64,000 bases of DNA from assembly GCF_001595985.1 (NCBI RefSeq), contig NZ_LOJJ01000003.1:310001-374000 (forward strand), written 5' to 3'. Source of the stretch: Polynucleobacter sinensis (GTDB lineage Bacteria > Pseudomonadota > Gammaproteobacteria > Burkholderiales > Burkholderiaceae). Shown in pieces: positions 28,398-36,626 of this stretch (positions are counted from its first letter, which is position 1; each line of letters begins with the position of its first letter). The notes below the pieces were generated by a model. The model made no database searches, was not told the origin of the DNA, and saw only the letters and a list, made by a program, of their open reading frames with translations. The translations under genes were made by a program, and so were the position numbers.

Positions 28398-29519
28398 TTA
28401 ACTGCAAGGATTTGGAGCGAGTCTCAACTGCAAATAGCGCAAGGCCAGGTAAGCTCCAAATATGAAGCCTGGGAGCGCAATGAGTGATCCAAGGGCTAAT
28501 GTAGAAATGCCACTAAGCCCCTGCCCTACGGTGCAGCCCAATGCGGTTACGCCACCAAAACCCATCAACGTCGCACCCACTAAATGATTGGCGGTATCCT
28601 CAGCATTACGAAAGCTTTCCCAGCGAAATGATTTGGTCAACAAAGCTACGCAAGCGGACCCTAGAATCATGCCCAACACCGCCGTGATGCCAACAGTGAG
28701 AACCTTCGATGTATCGCTATACATCATCAAGAGATCTAAGGAGTATGCATAAGGAGCCACAAACGAAAGACTCTCCATTCGCCCTGAATTAGTAACCAGA
28801 AACACTTCTTCTAAGGTATTGGGATCTTCAGAGATATAGCCCAAGCTACCCGATACCCACCAAACAGCACAGATGGCAAAGCCAACCAATACACCGGCCA
28901 AAACATTCTCGACCGACCAAAATGCTTTAGCAGCTAAGGCATAGGCAATAAATGCAAAACCCACAACTAGTCCCAAGGCGAGATGTAAGTTAGAACGCGC
29001 GATACCGGTCACCCCGCTCAAAATGCTTGGCAGATCCTGTGGGGTGCTTAGGGTAATAAAGATCGTATCCAGGGTGTTAATTCGAATAACACCCAAAAAC
29101 CCCCGCATTGTCATGTATGCAGAAAGTCCCAAAACCAAAAAAACGATCACAGATTTGAGGTTGCCACCACCGATACGAACCAATGTTTTACTGCCACATC
29201 CAGAAGCAAGAACCATACCAAAGCCAAAGAGAATGCTCCCGACGATAGCGGATAACCAGAGGAGTTTGCTACTTGTATAGATACTTTTCAGTGGATCGAT
29301 TAAATCAAAGTAAGACATCAAGGCAAACCCAACAATTGCCACACCAATAGCCAAGAACCATTGCCTCAGACGATCCCAGCTTGACATGATGAAAACATCA
29401 GACACGGCCCCCATGCTACAAAAGCCTGTTTTTTGCATCACTGCACCCAGGAAGAAAGTGATCGCAAATGTCGACCACAAAACTAATTTACTACTAGCTG
29501 AAATATCTACTGCATCCAT
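28398..29519 (-). CDS. Full-length YeeE/YedE (SoxT-like) thiosulfate transporter
   Basis: 373 residues with about nine helices. The paired cysteine motifs lie in both halves: TGFCSMGAVSD and LASGCGSKTLVRIGGGN in the first, GFGGVTALGCTVGQGLSG in the second. This is the layout of YeeE-type thiosulfate importers, called SoxT when located in sox clusters. The start used is the ATG at 29519; an in-frame TTG lies at 29525. The direction of transport is predicted from the family only. Confidence 0.85.
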   Translation of the reverse strand: MDAVDISASSKLVLWSTFAITFFLGAVMQKTGFCSMGAVSDVFIMSSWDRLRQWFLAIGVAIVGFALMSYFDLIDPLKSIYTSSKLLWLSAIVGSILFGFGMVLASGCGSKTLVRIGGGNLKSVIVFLVLGLSAYMTMRGFLGVIRINTLDTIFITLSTPQDLPSILSGVTGIARSNLHLALGLVVGFAFIAYALAAKAFWSVENVLAGVLVGFAICAVWWVSGSLGYISEDPNTLEEVFLVTNSGRMESLSFVAPYAYSLDLLMMYSDTSKVLTVGITAVLGMILGSACVALLTKSFRWESFRNAEDTANHLVGATLMGFGGVTALGCTVGQGLSGISTLALGSLIALPGFIFGAYLALRYLQLRLAPNPCS

Positions 29520-29537
29520 ATTCAAAATTCTAAAAAA

Positions 29538-29855
29538 TTAAGGTTTAAATTTGTAAAACTGTGTATTCAGAAAAGCAACTACATCTGCCTCATCCTCAGG
29601 AAAGAGATCTAGGCGTAATTCAGTGTTGCAGATTGCAACCATCGATTTCAGCTTTTTTAAGTCCGTGACTTTGCTATCACTTCGGGTGTAAATCATGTCA
29701 CCGTTACCAAATCCTGATTTCTTTGCATGACACGCATAGCATTTGTGCTGATCAATTGCCTTACCATTCGCCAGATCAGGGGCCGAATATGCCGAGAATG
29801 ATAAGACGCAAAATCCCAGAAAGGTCAAAATAAGCTTTAAAAAGGGTAATTTCAT
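29538..29855 (-). CDS. Small periplasmic c-type cytochrome
   Basis: 105 residues: a signal peptide (about 1-24, ending AYSA) and one haem site CYACH (Cys39-His43). There is no obvious class I methionine ligand loop of usual length, and the C-terminal region DEADVVAFLNTQFYKFKP is typical of small sulfur-oxidation cytochromes. It is located between the SoxH-like gene and the transporter, so it may accept electrons from the Sox system. Confidence 0.88.
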   Translation of the reverse strand: MKLPFLKLILTFLGFCVLSFSAYSAPDLANGKAIDQHKCYACHAKKSGFGNGDMIYTRSDSKVTDLKKLKSMVAICNTELRLDLFPEDEADVVAFLNTQFYKFKP

Positions 29856-29915
29856 TAGAAATCAGTCATTTAGCCAATTAAAGGTCTATTTTAAAGCCCT
29901 ATGAGTAAATTTGCC

Positions 29916-30863
29916 TTATTCCGCCTGAATTGATAAGTAAACGTTATAAGCATTCATTCGGTTAGCCGCCCTAAACAGTGGCATTCCCTCGTATTCAGAC
30001 CAATCTGCCAGCTGATAGGCCTCATCAAAGGGATCTAAGTTAACGGCCGCATTTGCCATCGAACTTCTTAAATATTTGAGGTAATTTCGCGTGAAAGCAA
30101 CGTCCTCAACGGGGCTAATGGAATAATTTCCATGCCCTGGAATAACAATTTTTGGATTTAAGCGCTCAATCTCATCTAGAGCTGCAAGCCACCCCCTGCT
30201 GTCTGCATTTCCCACAAAAGGAATTCGACCACGAAATACCAAATCACCAGCAAATAGGACGCCCTCAGACGGAACATAAATCATCAGATCTTCAGGCGCA
30301 TGTGCCGGTCCAACACGCGTGATCCTAAATTCAACGCCGCCTATCTTGATGGCGTACTTCTGATCAACCCAAACATCAGCTCCAACTAATTGGGTGCCTT
30401 CATTAACCCAAGGCGTAAAGTCAATGCGTGAGGCAATTAATCTTTGCTTAGCAGTCTCAGAAGCAAGATAGTTGAGGCCTTGATTTTGCGCATAGATCTT
30501 TGCGCCAATTTTCTTGAATTCTTGCAAACCATAAATATGGTCAGCATGGTAATGCGTCACAATCACTGCGACAATTTTTTGCGGCGTAATTTTAGAAATT
30601 TCCGCGATGAGTTTTTTGGCCAACACAGGTGATCCAAGTGCGTCGACAACAACTACCCCCTTAGGGGTAATGACAAATCCAGCATTTGAAATAAAATTTT
30701 GATTTTGACTGCTACCCATCTCCGGAAGGCCACGCACAAAATAGGTGTGTGGAGCTACTTGAATGGGGTTGAGTGCCACATGGCCGGATTGAGCTATTGC
30801 TAAGCCACAAAAAAAGGAAGGTAGAGCTACGATAAAACGACTTATCCAGTTTCGCAATCTCAC
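29916..30863 (-). CDS. SoxH-like periplasmic metallo-beta-lactamase-fold hydrolase
   Basis: 315 residues with a signal peptide (about 1-24). The metal site HYHADHIYG is typical of the superfamily, with later ligands at GPAHAPEDL, FAGDLVF and VIPGHG. The family includes SoxH and the quinoprotein-relay zinc metallohydrolases, often found with sox or methanol-type dehydrogenase genes. It is not essential for thiosulfate oxidation where SoxH has been studied. Here it lies directly after the DsrE-like gene. Confidence 0.87.
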   Translation of the reverse strand: MRLRNWISRFIVALPSFFCGLAIAQSGHVALNPIQVAPHTYFVRGLPEMGSSQNQNFISNAGFVITPKGVVVVDALGSPVLAKKLIAEISKITPQKIVAVIVTHYHADHIYGLQEFKKIGAKIYAQNQGLNYLASETAKQRLIASRIDFTPWVNEGTQLVGADVWVDQKYAIKIGGVEFRITRVGPAHAPEDLMIYVPSEGVLFAGDLVFRGRIPFVGNADSRGWLAALDEIERLNPKIVIPGHGNYSISPVEDVAFTRNYLKYLRSSMANAAVNLDPFDEAYQLADWSEYEGMPLFRAANRMNAYNVYLSIQAE

Positions 30864-30892
30864 GCTTACCTCTTTTTAAATGAAATACTTAC

Positions 30893-31321
30893 TTAAGGCT
30901 TGATATAAGCAAAGTGATTTTGGTATTGCAAATCAGCAATGCGCACAACACCCGAAGGAGTGAAATCAGTATCGAGAATAAATTGATCTTTAGATAAATT
31001 GCGATTCTTGAGTGTAATTTCGCAGACCTCAAAACGTACCCCGCGGGATTTGAGTGCGCCAATTAATGGGGCATATTCAATATTATTCTTTTTATCTTTT
31101 GCACCGTCCATCATGATGTCAACCCCATTTGCATGGGTGACAACAATAATCTTTGTCTGCGGCGATACATCCAAATGATTGCGAATATTTCGTAAGCCTT
31201 TAACGCCCTGGCTTTCAGCATCATCAATATGATAGACCACCTCAGTGGGGCCTGCCGCATACATCACCGGTGAAATTAAAGCAAAGGACAGAGCAACAAT
31301 ATATTGGAGTAATTTCTTCAT
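30893..31321 (-). CDS. Periplasmic DsrE-family protein
   Basis: About 142 residues from the ATG at 31321, which is preceded by a good GAGGTG site; a TTG at 31333 is in frame but less likely. Signal peptide MKKLLQYIVALSF, cleavage after MYAA. The DsrE/DsrF-like fold has one conserved cysteine in FEVCEITLKNR (about residue 100), likely a sulfur-carrying thiol. It is 11 bp after soxB, so co-transcribed, and may handle sulfane sulfur in the periplasm. Confidence 0.85.
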   Translation of the reverse strand: MKKLLQYIVALSFALISPVMYAAGPTEVVYHIDDAESQGVKGLRNIRNHLDVSPQTKIIVVTHANGVDIMMDGAKDKKNNIEYAPLIGALKSRGVRFEVCEITLKNRNLSKDQFILDTDFTPSGVVRIADLQYQNHFAYIKP

Positions 31322-31344
31322 CTTGCACCTCAAAAAATAAAAGA

Positions 31345-33075
31345 TTAAAGGGAGGCCATCCCTGGATTATTGCTCACGCCTTTAATGATCGGCTCATTTA
31401 GCTTCACAGCCTTAACAACTTTGACATCACGCAGATGTCGCTCAATAACATCCCAAATTGGCTCTCCACCAATATTCTTAGCCTCTTCACTAACGGGAGC
31501 CCAACCAGCAACCTTGTAGGTCTTCGTTGGCTCAATAGACTTACCGTTTAATGTCATTTCTGAAATGCGCTTACCTGCTGAAGCGACTGGATCAATCGTG
31601 TACTTCATACCGCCCACGCGAACCATATCACCGCCCTGCTGATAATAGGGATCAGGATTAAATAGATTATCAGCTACATCCTCAAGAATTGTCTTGATTG
31701 TTTCGCCAGTCATGTTGGTTACCGTGGTGTATGGATAGGTAATCGCTGTTTGATCGAGCAGATTTTCACGAGTTATGACCTGCCCCGGTAACAAGCTTGT
31801 GCCCCATCTAAAGCCGGGTGAGAATGCAATCTCTGCATTCTTTTGCGCCATTAATCCATCCAAAATTAATTGATCGAAACTGCCGTTAAAGTTACCTCGC
31901 CGATACAAGAGTCCATCTGTGGTAGCCAACTTCTCATTGAGCTTAGACTCGTAAGGAGATCTCAATTTAGTAATGAGCTTACTCATCACCGGATCTGCTG
32001 GAATCATATTTGAAAAGATGGGAAATAACTTGTAACGGAAATCTACAGGCTTGCCGCCCTTTACATCAAAATCTAAAACTCCCAAGAACTTTGAGTTTGA
32101 ACCTGCATTTGTTACTAGGGTAACGCCACCAGAATTTTTCACCTTTACTGGAATAGGTACGCCATCATGAGTATGACCGCCCATAATTGCATCTAAACCA
32201 GACACACGGGATGCCATTTTTAAATCGACGTCCATTCCATTGTGAGAGAGCAAAACAACTACTTTAGCCCCCTTGCCTCTCACTTCAGAGATAGTTTTTT
32301 GCAAATTCTCCTCTTGAATGCCAAATGTCCAGTCAGGAGTAAAGTAGCGCGGGTTTGCAATGGGCGTATATGGGAATGCCTGACCAATAATGGCGACTTG
32401 TATCCCATTTTGAACCTTCATCACATAAGGATTAAATACGGAGTCGCCAAAGTCTGCGGTCTTAATATTTTGCGCAATGAAGGAAACTTTACTCTTGAAA
32501 TCGCCGTTCACAATTTCCATGACGCGCTTTTCACCAAGAGTCATTTCCCAATGCGGAGTCATTACATCAACGCCTAGAGCGAGAGCGGCATCGACCATAT
32601 CCTGGCCGTTGGTCCAAAGTGCCGTTCCGGAGCCTTGCCATGTATCACCACCATCCAATAACAATGCTCCTGGACGACTTGCCTTAATCTGCTTGATGAG
32701 GGTTGCCATATGGGCAAAACCACCCATCTTGCCGTAGTTCTGCGCTGCGGCTACGAAATCAAGATATGTAAAGGCATGAGAGTCACGTGTCCCTGGAGAT
32801 ATACCATTTGCCTTTAAGAAGAATTCGCCCACTAAATGCGGCGTTTTTCCTTCTTGAGCCCCAATCCCCAGATTAACATTTGGCTCGCGAAAATAGATCG
32901 GTAGTAGTTGCGCGTGACAATCTGTAAAGTGCAAAAAATGGACGTTGCCAAACTTGGGCAAGTCATAAAATTTTTGCGCAGTACTTTGTGCATTGGCAAA
33001 ATTAGACTGCAGGCTCATCCCCCCTGCAGAAGCAATAGCGAGAGCTTGTAGAAATTCACGGCGGTTTAAAGACAT
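31345..33075 (-). CDS. soxB: Thiosulfohydrolase SoxB
   Basis: 576-residue periplasmic dimanganese enzyme of the 5'-nucleotidase fold that releases sulfate from SoxY-bound thiosulfonate. A Tat signal NRREFLQ is at residues 4-10. Metal-binding motifs are TDCHAQL, LDGGDTWQGSG, LSHNGMDVD and GGHTHDGVP. Folding signals and length match SoxB. Its ribosome binding site (AAGGA) follows directly after a strong hairpin that separates it from soxX. Confidence 0.97.
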   Translation of the reverse strand: MSLNRREFLQALAIASAGGMSLQSNFANAQSTAQKFYDLPKFGNVHFLHFTDCHAQLLPIYFREPNVNLGIGAQEGKTPHLVGEFFLKANGISPGTRDSHAFTYLDFVAAAQNYGKMGGFAHMATLIKQIKASRPGALLLDGGDTWQGSGTALWTNGQDMVDAALALGVDVMTPHWEMTLGEKRVMEIVNGDFKSKVSFIAQNIKTADFGDSVFNPYVMKVQNGIQVAIIGQAFPYTPIANPRYFTPDWTFGIQEENLQKTISEVRGKGAKVVVLLSHNGMDVDLKMASRVSGLDAIMGGHTHDGVPIPVKVKNSGGVTLVTNAGSNSKFLGVLDFDVKGGKPVDFRYKLFPIFSNMIPADPVMSKLITKLRSPYESKLNEKLATTDGLLYRRGNFNGSFDQLILDGLMAQKNAEIAFSPGFRWGTSLLPGQVITRENLLDQTAITYPYTTVTNMTGETIKTILEDVADNLFNPDPYYQQGGDMVRVGGMKYTIDPVASAGKRISEMTLNGKSIEPTKTYKVAGWAPVSEEAKNIGGEPIWDVIERHLRDVKVVKAVKLNEPIIKGVSNNPGMASL

Positions 33076-33090
33076 AGTGTTTCCTTAAGA

Positions 33091-33112
33091 AAACAGGCCT
33101 TTCGGCCTGTTT
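33091..33112 (-). terminator. Stem-loop between soxX and soxB
   Basis: Leftward AAACAGGCC-GAAA-GGCCTGTTT, a perfect 9-bp stem with a GAAA tetraloop, followed by TCTTAAGG. The hairpin starts 8 nt after the soxX stop and ends about 15 nt before the soxB ATG. The short T tract makes it a leaky terminator or an mRNA stabiliser rather than a full stop, since soxB has no other obvious promoter. Confidence 0.65.
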
Positions 33113-33119
33113 ATGTATG

Positions 33120-33758
33120 CTATTTATTCACAGGAGACTCAGGATCTAACAGCAATGCCATCACATCCTGAATTTGCTTTTCATTTAAGAGTTTGAAATG
33201 CGCGAAACGGGGCATATTGCTGCAAGCGTTATATGCCTTCGAATTATTAATTCGATTCCAGGTGTATTTAATAACATCTTGGGAATAGCCGCGTAACTTA
33301 CCGTAGCCCGATAAGGACGGGCCAATATTCCCATAGGAGATCTCCTTTGGGTCAATTTGGTGGCAGTTGTAGCAACCCCCACCAATCACCGTATCCGCAC
33401 TATCCGTCCATGTAGCACCACGACCACTCTGAGCAATTCTCTCGCCGCTTTTCCAATCACCAATATATTTACCATCAGATGGCTGCTTAATGCCATCCAT
33501 ATTTATCTTTTGGATCTTATCGCGCATAGCCTCTCCTTGCTTGCTATTCGCAAACTTAGGATCAGAACAAAACTTCTGAGTCGCATCTTGCTCAATACGA
33601 TCAAGGCCTGCGATACCCTCAGCCTTAAAACTGTCTTGCATCATCTTATTGAACTTTGGATCATTCTTTTGCTGAGCAAATGCGCTAGCAGAAAATACGA
33701 TTGCAGTGAGAGCCAATCCACTAATAGCGAAGAGTTTTTTGAATTGTATAGTTTTCAT
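33120..33758 (-). CDS. soxX: Sulfur oxidation cytochrome SoxX
   Basis: 212 residues with signal peptide (ends AFAQ, about 29). The single haem site is CYNCH (Cys129-His133), and the methionine ligand is probably in NMPRF (Met182). SoxX pairs with SoxA to form the c-type cytochrome that attaches thiosulfate to SoxY. The roughly 100-residue segment between signal and haem domain makes it longer than minimal SoxX proteins; such extended forms are known in proteobacteria. It lies 19 bp after soxA. Confidence 0.94.
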   Translation of the reverse strand: MKTIQFKKLFAISGLALTAIVFSASAFAQQKNDPKFNKMMQDSFKAEGIAGLDRIEQDATQKFCSDPKFANSKQGEAMRDKIQKINMDGIKQPSDGKYIGDWKSGERIAQSGRGATWTDSADTVIGGGCYNCHQIDPKEISYGNIGPSLSGYGKLRGYSQDVIKYTWNRINNSKAYNACSNMPRFAHFKLLNEKQIQDVMALLLDPESPVNK

Positions 33759-33777
33759 AATTGTGATCTCTTATCTA

Positions 33778-34593
33778 TTAACGCTTTAAGCCTGGTGTTT
33801 CAACTGTGCCACCATTTGCAGTCTTAGCCATATACATAGACAAGGCAATTGTTACATCTGATCCGTAAATTGGGAACGGAAAACGCTGTTGACGATAGCA
33901 ATCATTTAAACGTTGCTGCATTGTCCAGAACTGACCGCTAGATACACGATAGGCAGGCCAATACCCCCATCCCATCGCCGCACCCTTTTGTTCGGTCAGA
34001 TTTGGCAAGTCCTGCAGGCGAATTCGTTTGCCACTTTCAGCATGGCAGGAAGCGCATGAAAAGTCCATTGGGCCGCCTTGAAAGAAGAAGGCGCGCTTAC
34101 CTAAGTCATACATTTCTTTTTCTTTTGGATGAGAAGTGCTAACTTTAATTTTTTCACCCTTAGAAAGCGTGACAACATAAGCAACGATGGCCTCCATATC
34201 CTTCTTAGGCCCCTTTTGAAAAGGAGCATCAATCATCTCTTGAGGATTACGACCCTGGAGAACTTGCATACATGTCATCAAGCGAGACTCTAGATCTTGA
34301 ACTTTGTTAGTGTCTTTGAAGTAGCGCGGCAACTGCGCCGCTGCACCTTTAACAACGCCCGAACCAAGACCTAGATCACATTTCTCTAGAGTGGCATTCT
34401 TAGGTCCAGCAGGTTTTTTCCAAAGATCCTCGCCAGCAGCCTCATATAGCTCCGAAGGGTTGCCATCAGCAATCATCTCGCGATATTTTGCAATATCGTC
34501 TGTAGCGCTATTTTGCGCTGACACTGAAGATGACATTGTTAATAAAGCGGCTACAAAACTTGTAGCCAGCCCTAAGGTTAATTTATGCTGCAT
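33778..34593 (-). CDS. soxA: Sulfur oxidation cytochrome SoxA, mono-haem type
   Basis: 271 residues with signal peptide (ends VSAQ). One CxxCH site, CASCH (Cys180-His184), is present. The N-terminal haem site of dihaem SoxA is missing; two cysteines (Cys72 and Cys108) remain there, as in mono-haem SoxA forms where they make a disulfide. The active-site cysteine that becomes a persulfide ligand is in LNDCYRQQRFPFP (Cys232). It forms the SoxAX complex with the next gene. Confidence 0.95.
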   Translation of the reverse strand: MQHKLTLGLATSFVAALLTMSSSVSAQNSATDDIAKYREMIADGNPSELYEAAGEDLWKKPAGPKNATLEKCDLGLGSGVVKGAAAQLPRYFKDTNKVQDLESRLMTCMQVLQGRNPQEMIDAPFQKGPKKDMEAIVAYVVTLSKGEKIKVSTSHPKEKEMYDLGKRAFFFQGGPMDFSCASCHAESGKRIRLQDLPNLTEQKGAAMGWGYWPAYRVSSGQFWTMQQRLNDCYRQQRFPFPIYGSDVTIALSMYMAKTANGGTVETPGLKR

Positions 34594-34647
34594 TTGCTAC
34601 CCTTTCAAAACCATGGAGGCGGTAAAGATTCATTCAAGCTAAGAAAT

Positions 34648-34956
34648 TTAAGAAGCCGTCGCTTCGTCAGTGCGCTTATCGCCTTTGCTATCAACCCAGG
34701 TGACAGTAATCTTGTCACCCTTTGCGCCCTTGTACTTGAAATTCAAGAATGGATCTTTAGAAACGGCGGGGCCAAATTGTCCGTTTAAAACATCTTTGCC
34801 ATTTGCCTTCACATTAATCGTGCTAATAAACCAAGCAGGAATAGTTTTGCCGGAGGCATCTTTACGCTGCCCAGATTCCATATCATGTTTCATCAAAATT
34901 TTTACATCAACAGTTCCACCGTTTTCAGCAGCTCTTACGCGCATTGGATCAGCCAT
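34648..34956 (-). CDS. soxZ: Sulfur carrier partner SoxZ
   Basis: 102 residues, no signal peptide, as usual, because SoxZ is exported with the Tat-targeted SoxY. Family stretches are MRVRAAENGGTVDVKILMKH and FGPAVSKDPFLNFKYKGAKGD. SoxYZ carries the sulfur substrate in the periplasm. AGGAAC precedes the ATG. Confidence 0.96.
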   Translation of the reverse strand: MADPMRVRAAENGGTVDVKILMKHDMESGQRKDASGKTIPAWFISTINVKANGKDVLNGQFGPAVSKDPFLNFKYKGAKGDKITVTWVDSKGDKRTDEATAS

Positions 34957-35011
34957 TTTGTTCCTCTTTTATTCTGTATATAAATGAATTATTTAATTGA
35001 ATACCACAAGA

Positions 35012-35464
35012 TTAACCGCCGCAACCACCTAGGGTTACCTTGACCTCTTTGACGGCCATATTCCACTTACCATCGGCTTTAACCAAGGCGTAAACATTAG
35101 ATGTTTGACCCATCTTGATACGCGTAGTGACGAATGAATCTGTTCCAGATGGGATAAAGAACTGAGCAGCTAAGGCGCTTGGATTCTTTTCAACCAAGAT
35201 GGCCATTTGCTCAGCTTTAAGTGTGGTTGTAATTCCTACGGGTACCACGGCGCCATTCTCAGCAATATCAGGAGCATTTAAGGTCACAGCAGATGATTTA
35301 TCTGGGCTGCCAGCACCGAGAATTTTAAAAACATCATCCAAGCTCTTGCCTTCAAACGCAGCCTTGTTCCACTCTTGCGCTTGCGCTACGCTGATAAGTC
35401 CAGTTGAGGCCATTAGCCCAAATACTGCCGAATATTTCATTAGACTGCGACGCTGCTGATTCAT
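35012..35464 (-). CDS. soxY: Sulfur carrier protein SoxY
   Basis: About 150 residues. The ATG at 35464 has a strong AAAGGAG site 5 nt upstream, so I prefer it to an in-frame start at 35485. A Tat-like twin arginine (QQRRSLMK) begins the signal. The C terminus is GGCGG, the swinging-arm motif whose cysteine binds the sulfur substrate. It pairs with soxZ, 55 bp downstream. Confidence 0.97.
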   Translation of the reverse strand: MNQQRRSLMKYSAVFGLMASTGLISVAQAQEWNKAAFEGKSLDDVFKILGAGSPDKSSAVTLNAPDIAENGAVVPVGITTTLKAEQMAILVEKNPSALAAQFFIPSGTDSFVTTRIKMGQTSNVYALVKADGKWNMAVKEVKVTLGGCGG

Positions 35465-35546
35465 AAAAACTCCTTTATTAATCACTACCCTTATAAATAC
35501 ATTAGCTATTTTGCTTCAAAATCGCCAAAAGATTACTAATTTTCAA

Positions 35547-36626
35547 TTATTTACCGCCTGATAGCATCCAAGACACTAAAGTCCTACGATCCTCATCAGA
35601 CAGCTGGGCTTGGGGTGGCATTGGAATCGAACCCCAAACTCCCGCTCCACCAGCCTTCACCTTAGCCATGAGCCTATCTAAAGCACCCGCCTGACCGTCA
35701 TATTTCTTGGCAATATCAGCAATAGAAGGCCCCACCAGCTTTGCATTAGGAGCATGACAGGCAGAACAGTTCTCGTTCTTAAAAAGCGCTGCGGGTCCCT
35801 TGGTGCTAACGACATGGGTGTCTACAGCATGAGCTAAGCCCGCGCCAGAGGATCCAGGTAGCTGCTTAATCGGCGGCTTAGTAGTGTCAGCGCCGCGATA
35901 AGGGCCATACATGCGATTTTGCTCTGCAATATTCTCATGGGCATTGCGGGCAAATTCTGGCAAGGTTGAGCCAATCTGAACAAATGGTACGCAGTTATGC
36001 ATACAAGCACTCCCATTGACATCAGGCTTTCCCGCAACATTCCAAAAGCCATGCTTTGTTGTCATGCCATTGCGGTTAGGCATTTTGACTTCGGCAATAT
36101 TGTTATTGTTCAGAACGAAATCATCTGGAACAATTTCACCCAAGCTCAAAATAAAGGCCACTAAGGCGTAAGTGTCATCGGGCGTAAGTGATCGAGGAGC
36201 GTTCCAAGGCATGGCGCGATAAATATAATCCCACAAGGTTGAAACTGTTGGCACCTTCATCAAGGTTGTTCTTTGTGGCTGCTTCATATCCTTTAATGAA
36301 GCTACTTGACCCGTCTTTACGTCATCCCTGGTGGTGCCGCCAGCAATTGGCGTAAAAATTTCGTTGGACTCGCCAAAGACCCCATGGCAACTGGCGCACT
36401 TTGCCTCCCAGATTTCCTGACCTTTTTCTACCGAACCCGACCCTTTTGGTAGACCTTTAAAATCCGGACGAACATCTATATCCCATGCAGCAACCTCAGC
36501 TGGAGTTGCCACTCGACCGATACCGGGAAATTTTGCAGATCCAGATTGAGCAAAAATAGAATGTGCGCCGACCAAAAATAAGAGCGCAAAACTTAAGCGA
36601 ATAATAGATTTACCCGACTTGAACAT
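35547..36626 (-). CDS. soxD: Dihaem cytochrome SoxD
   Basis: 359 residues with signal peptide (ends IFAQ). Two haem sites are CASCH (Cys77-His81) and CSACH (Cys287-His291). SoxD is the electron-accepting partner of SoxC, oxidising SoxY-bound sulfane sulfur. Its ATG lies 17 bp inside the end of soxC, with a GAGGTGAG ribosome binding site within the soxC coding region. Confidence 0.95.
   Translation of the reverse strand: MFKSGKSIIRLSFALLFLVGAHSIFAQSGSAKFPGIGRVATPAEVAAWDIDVRPDFKGLPKGSGSVEKGQEIWEAKCASCHGVFGESNEIFTPIAGGTTRDDVKTGQVASLKDMKQPQRTTLMKVPTVSTLWDYIYRAMPWNAPRSLTPDDTYALVAFILSLGEIVPDDFVLNNNNIAEVKMPNRNGMTTKHGFWNVAGKPDVNGSACMHNCVPFVQIGSTLPEFARNAHENIAEQNRMYGPYRGADTTKPPIKQLPGSSGAGLAHAVDTHVVSTKGPAALFKNENCSACHAPNAKLVGPSIADIAKKYDGQAGALDRLMAKVKAGGAGVWGSIPMPPQAQLSDEDRRTLVSWMLSGGK

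Noticed and set aside
33357..33827. 156-codon open frame opposite soxX and the soxA end
   Set aside because: It is a leucine- and serine-rich antisense product spanning two real genes, with no motif.
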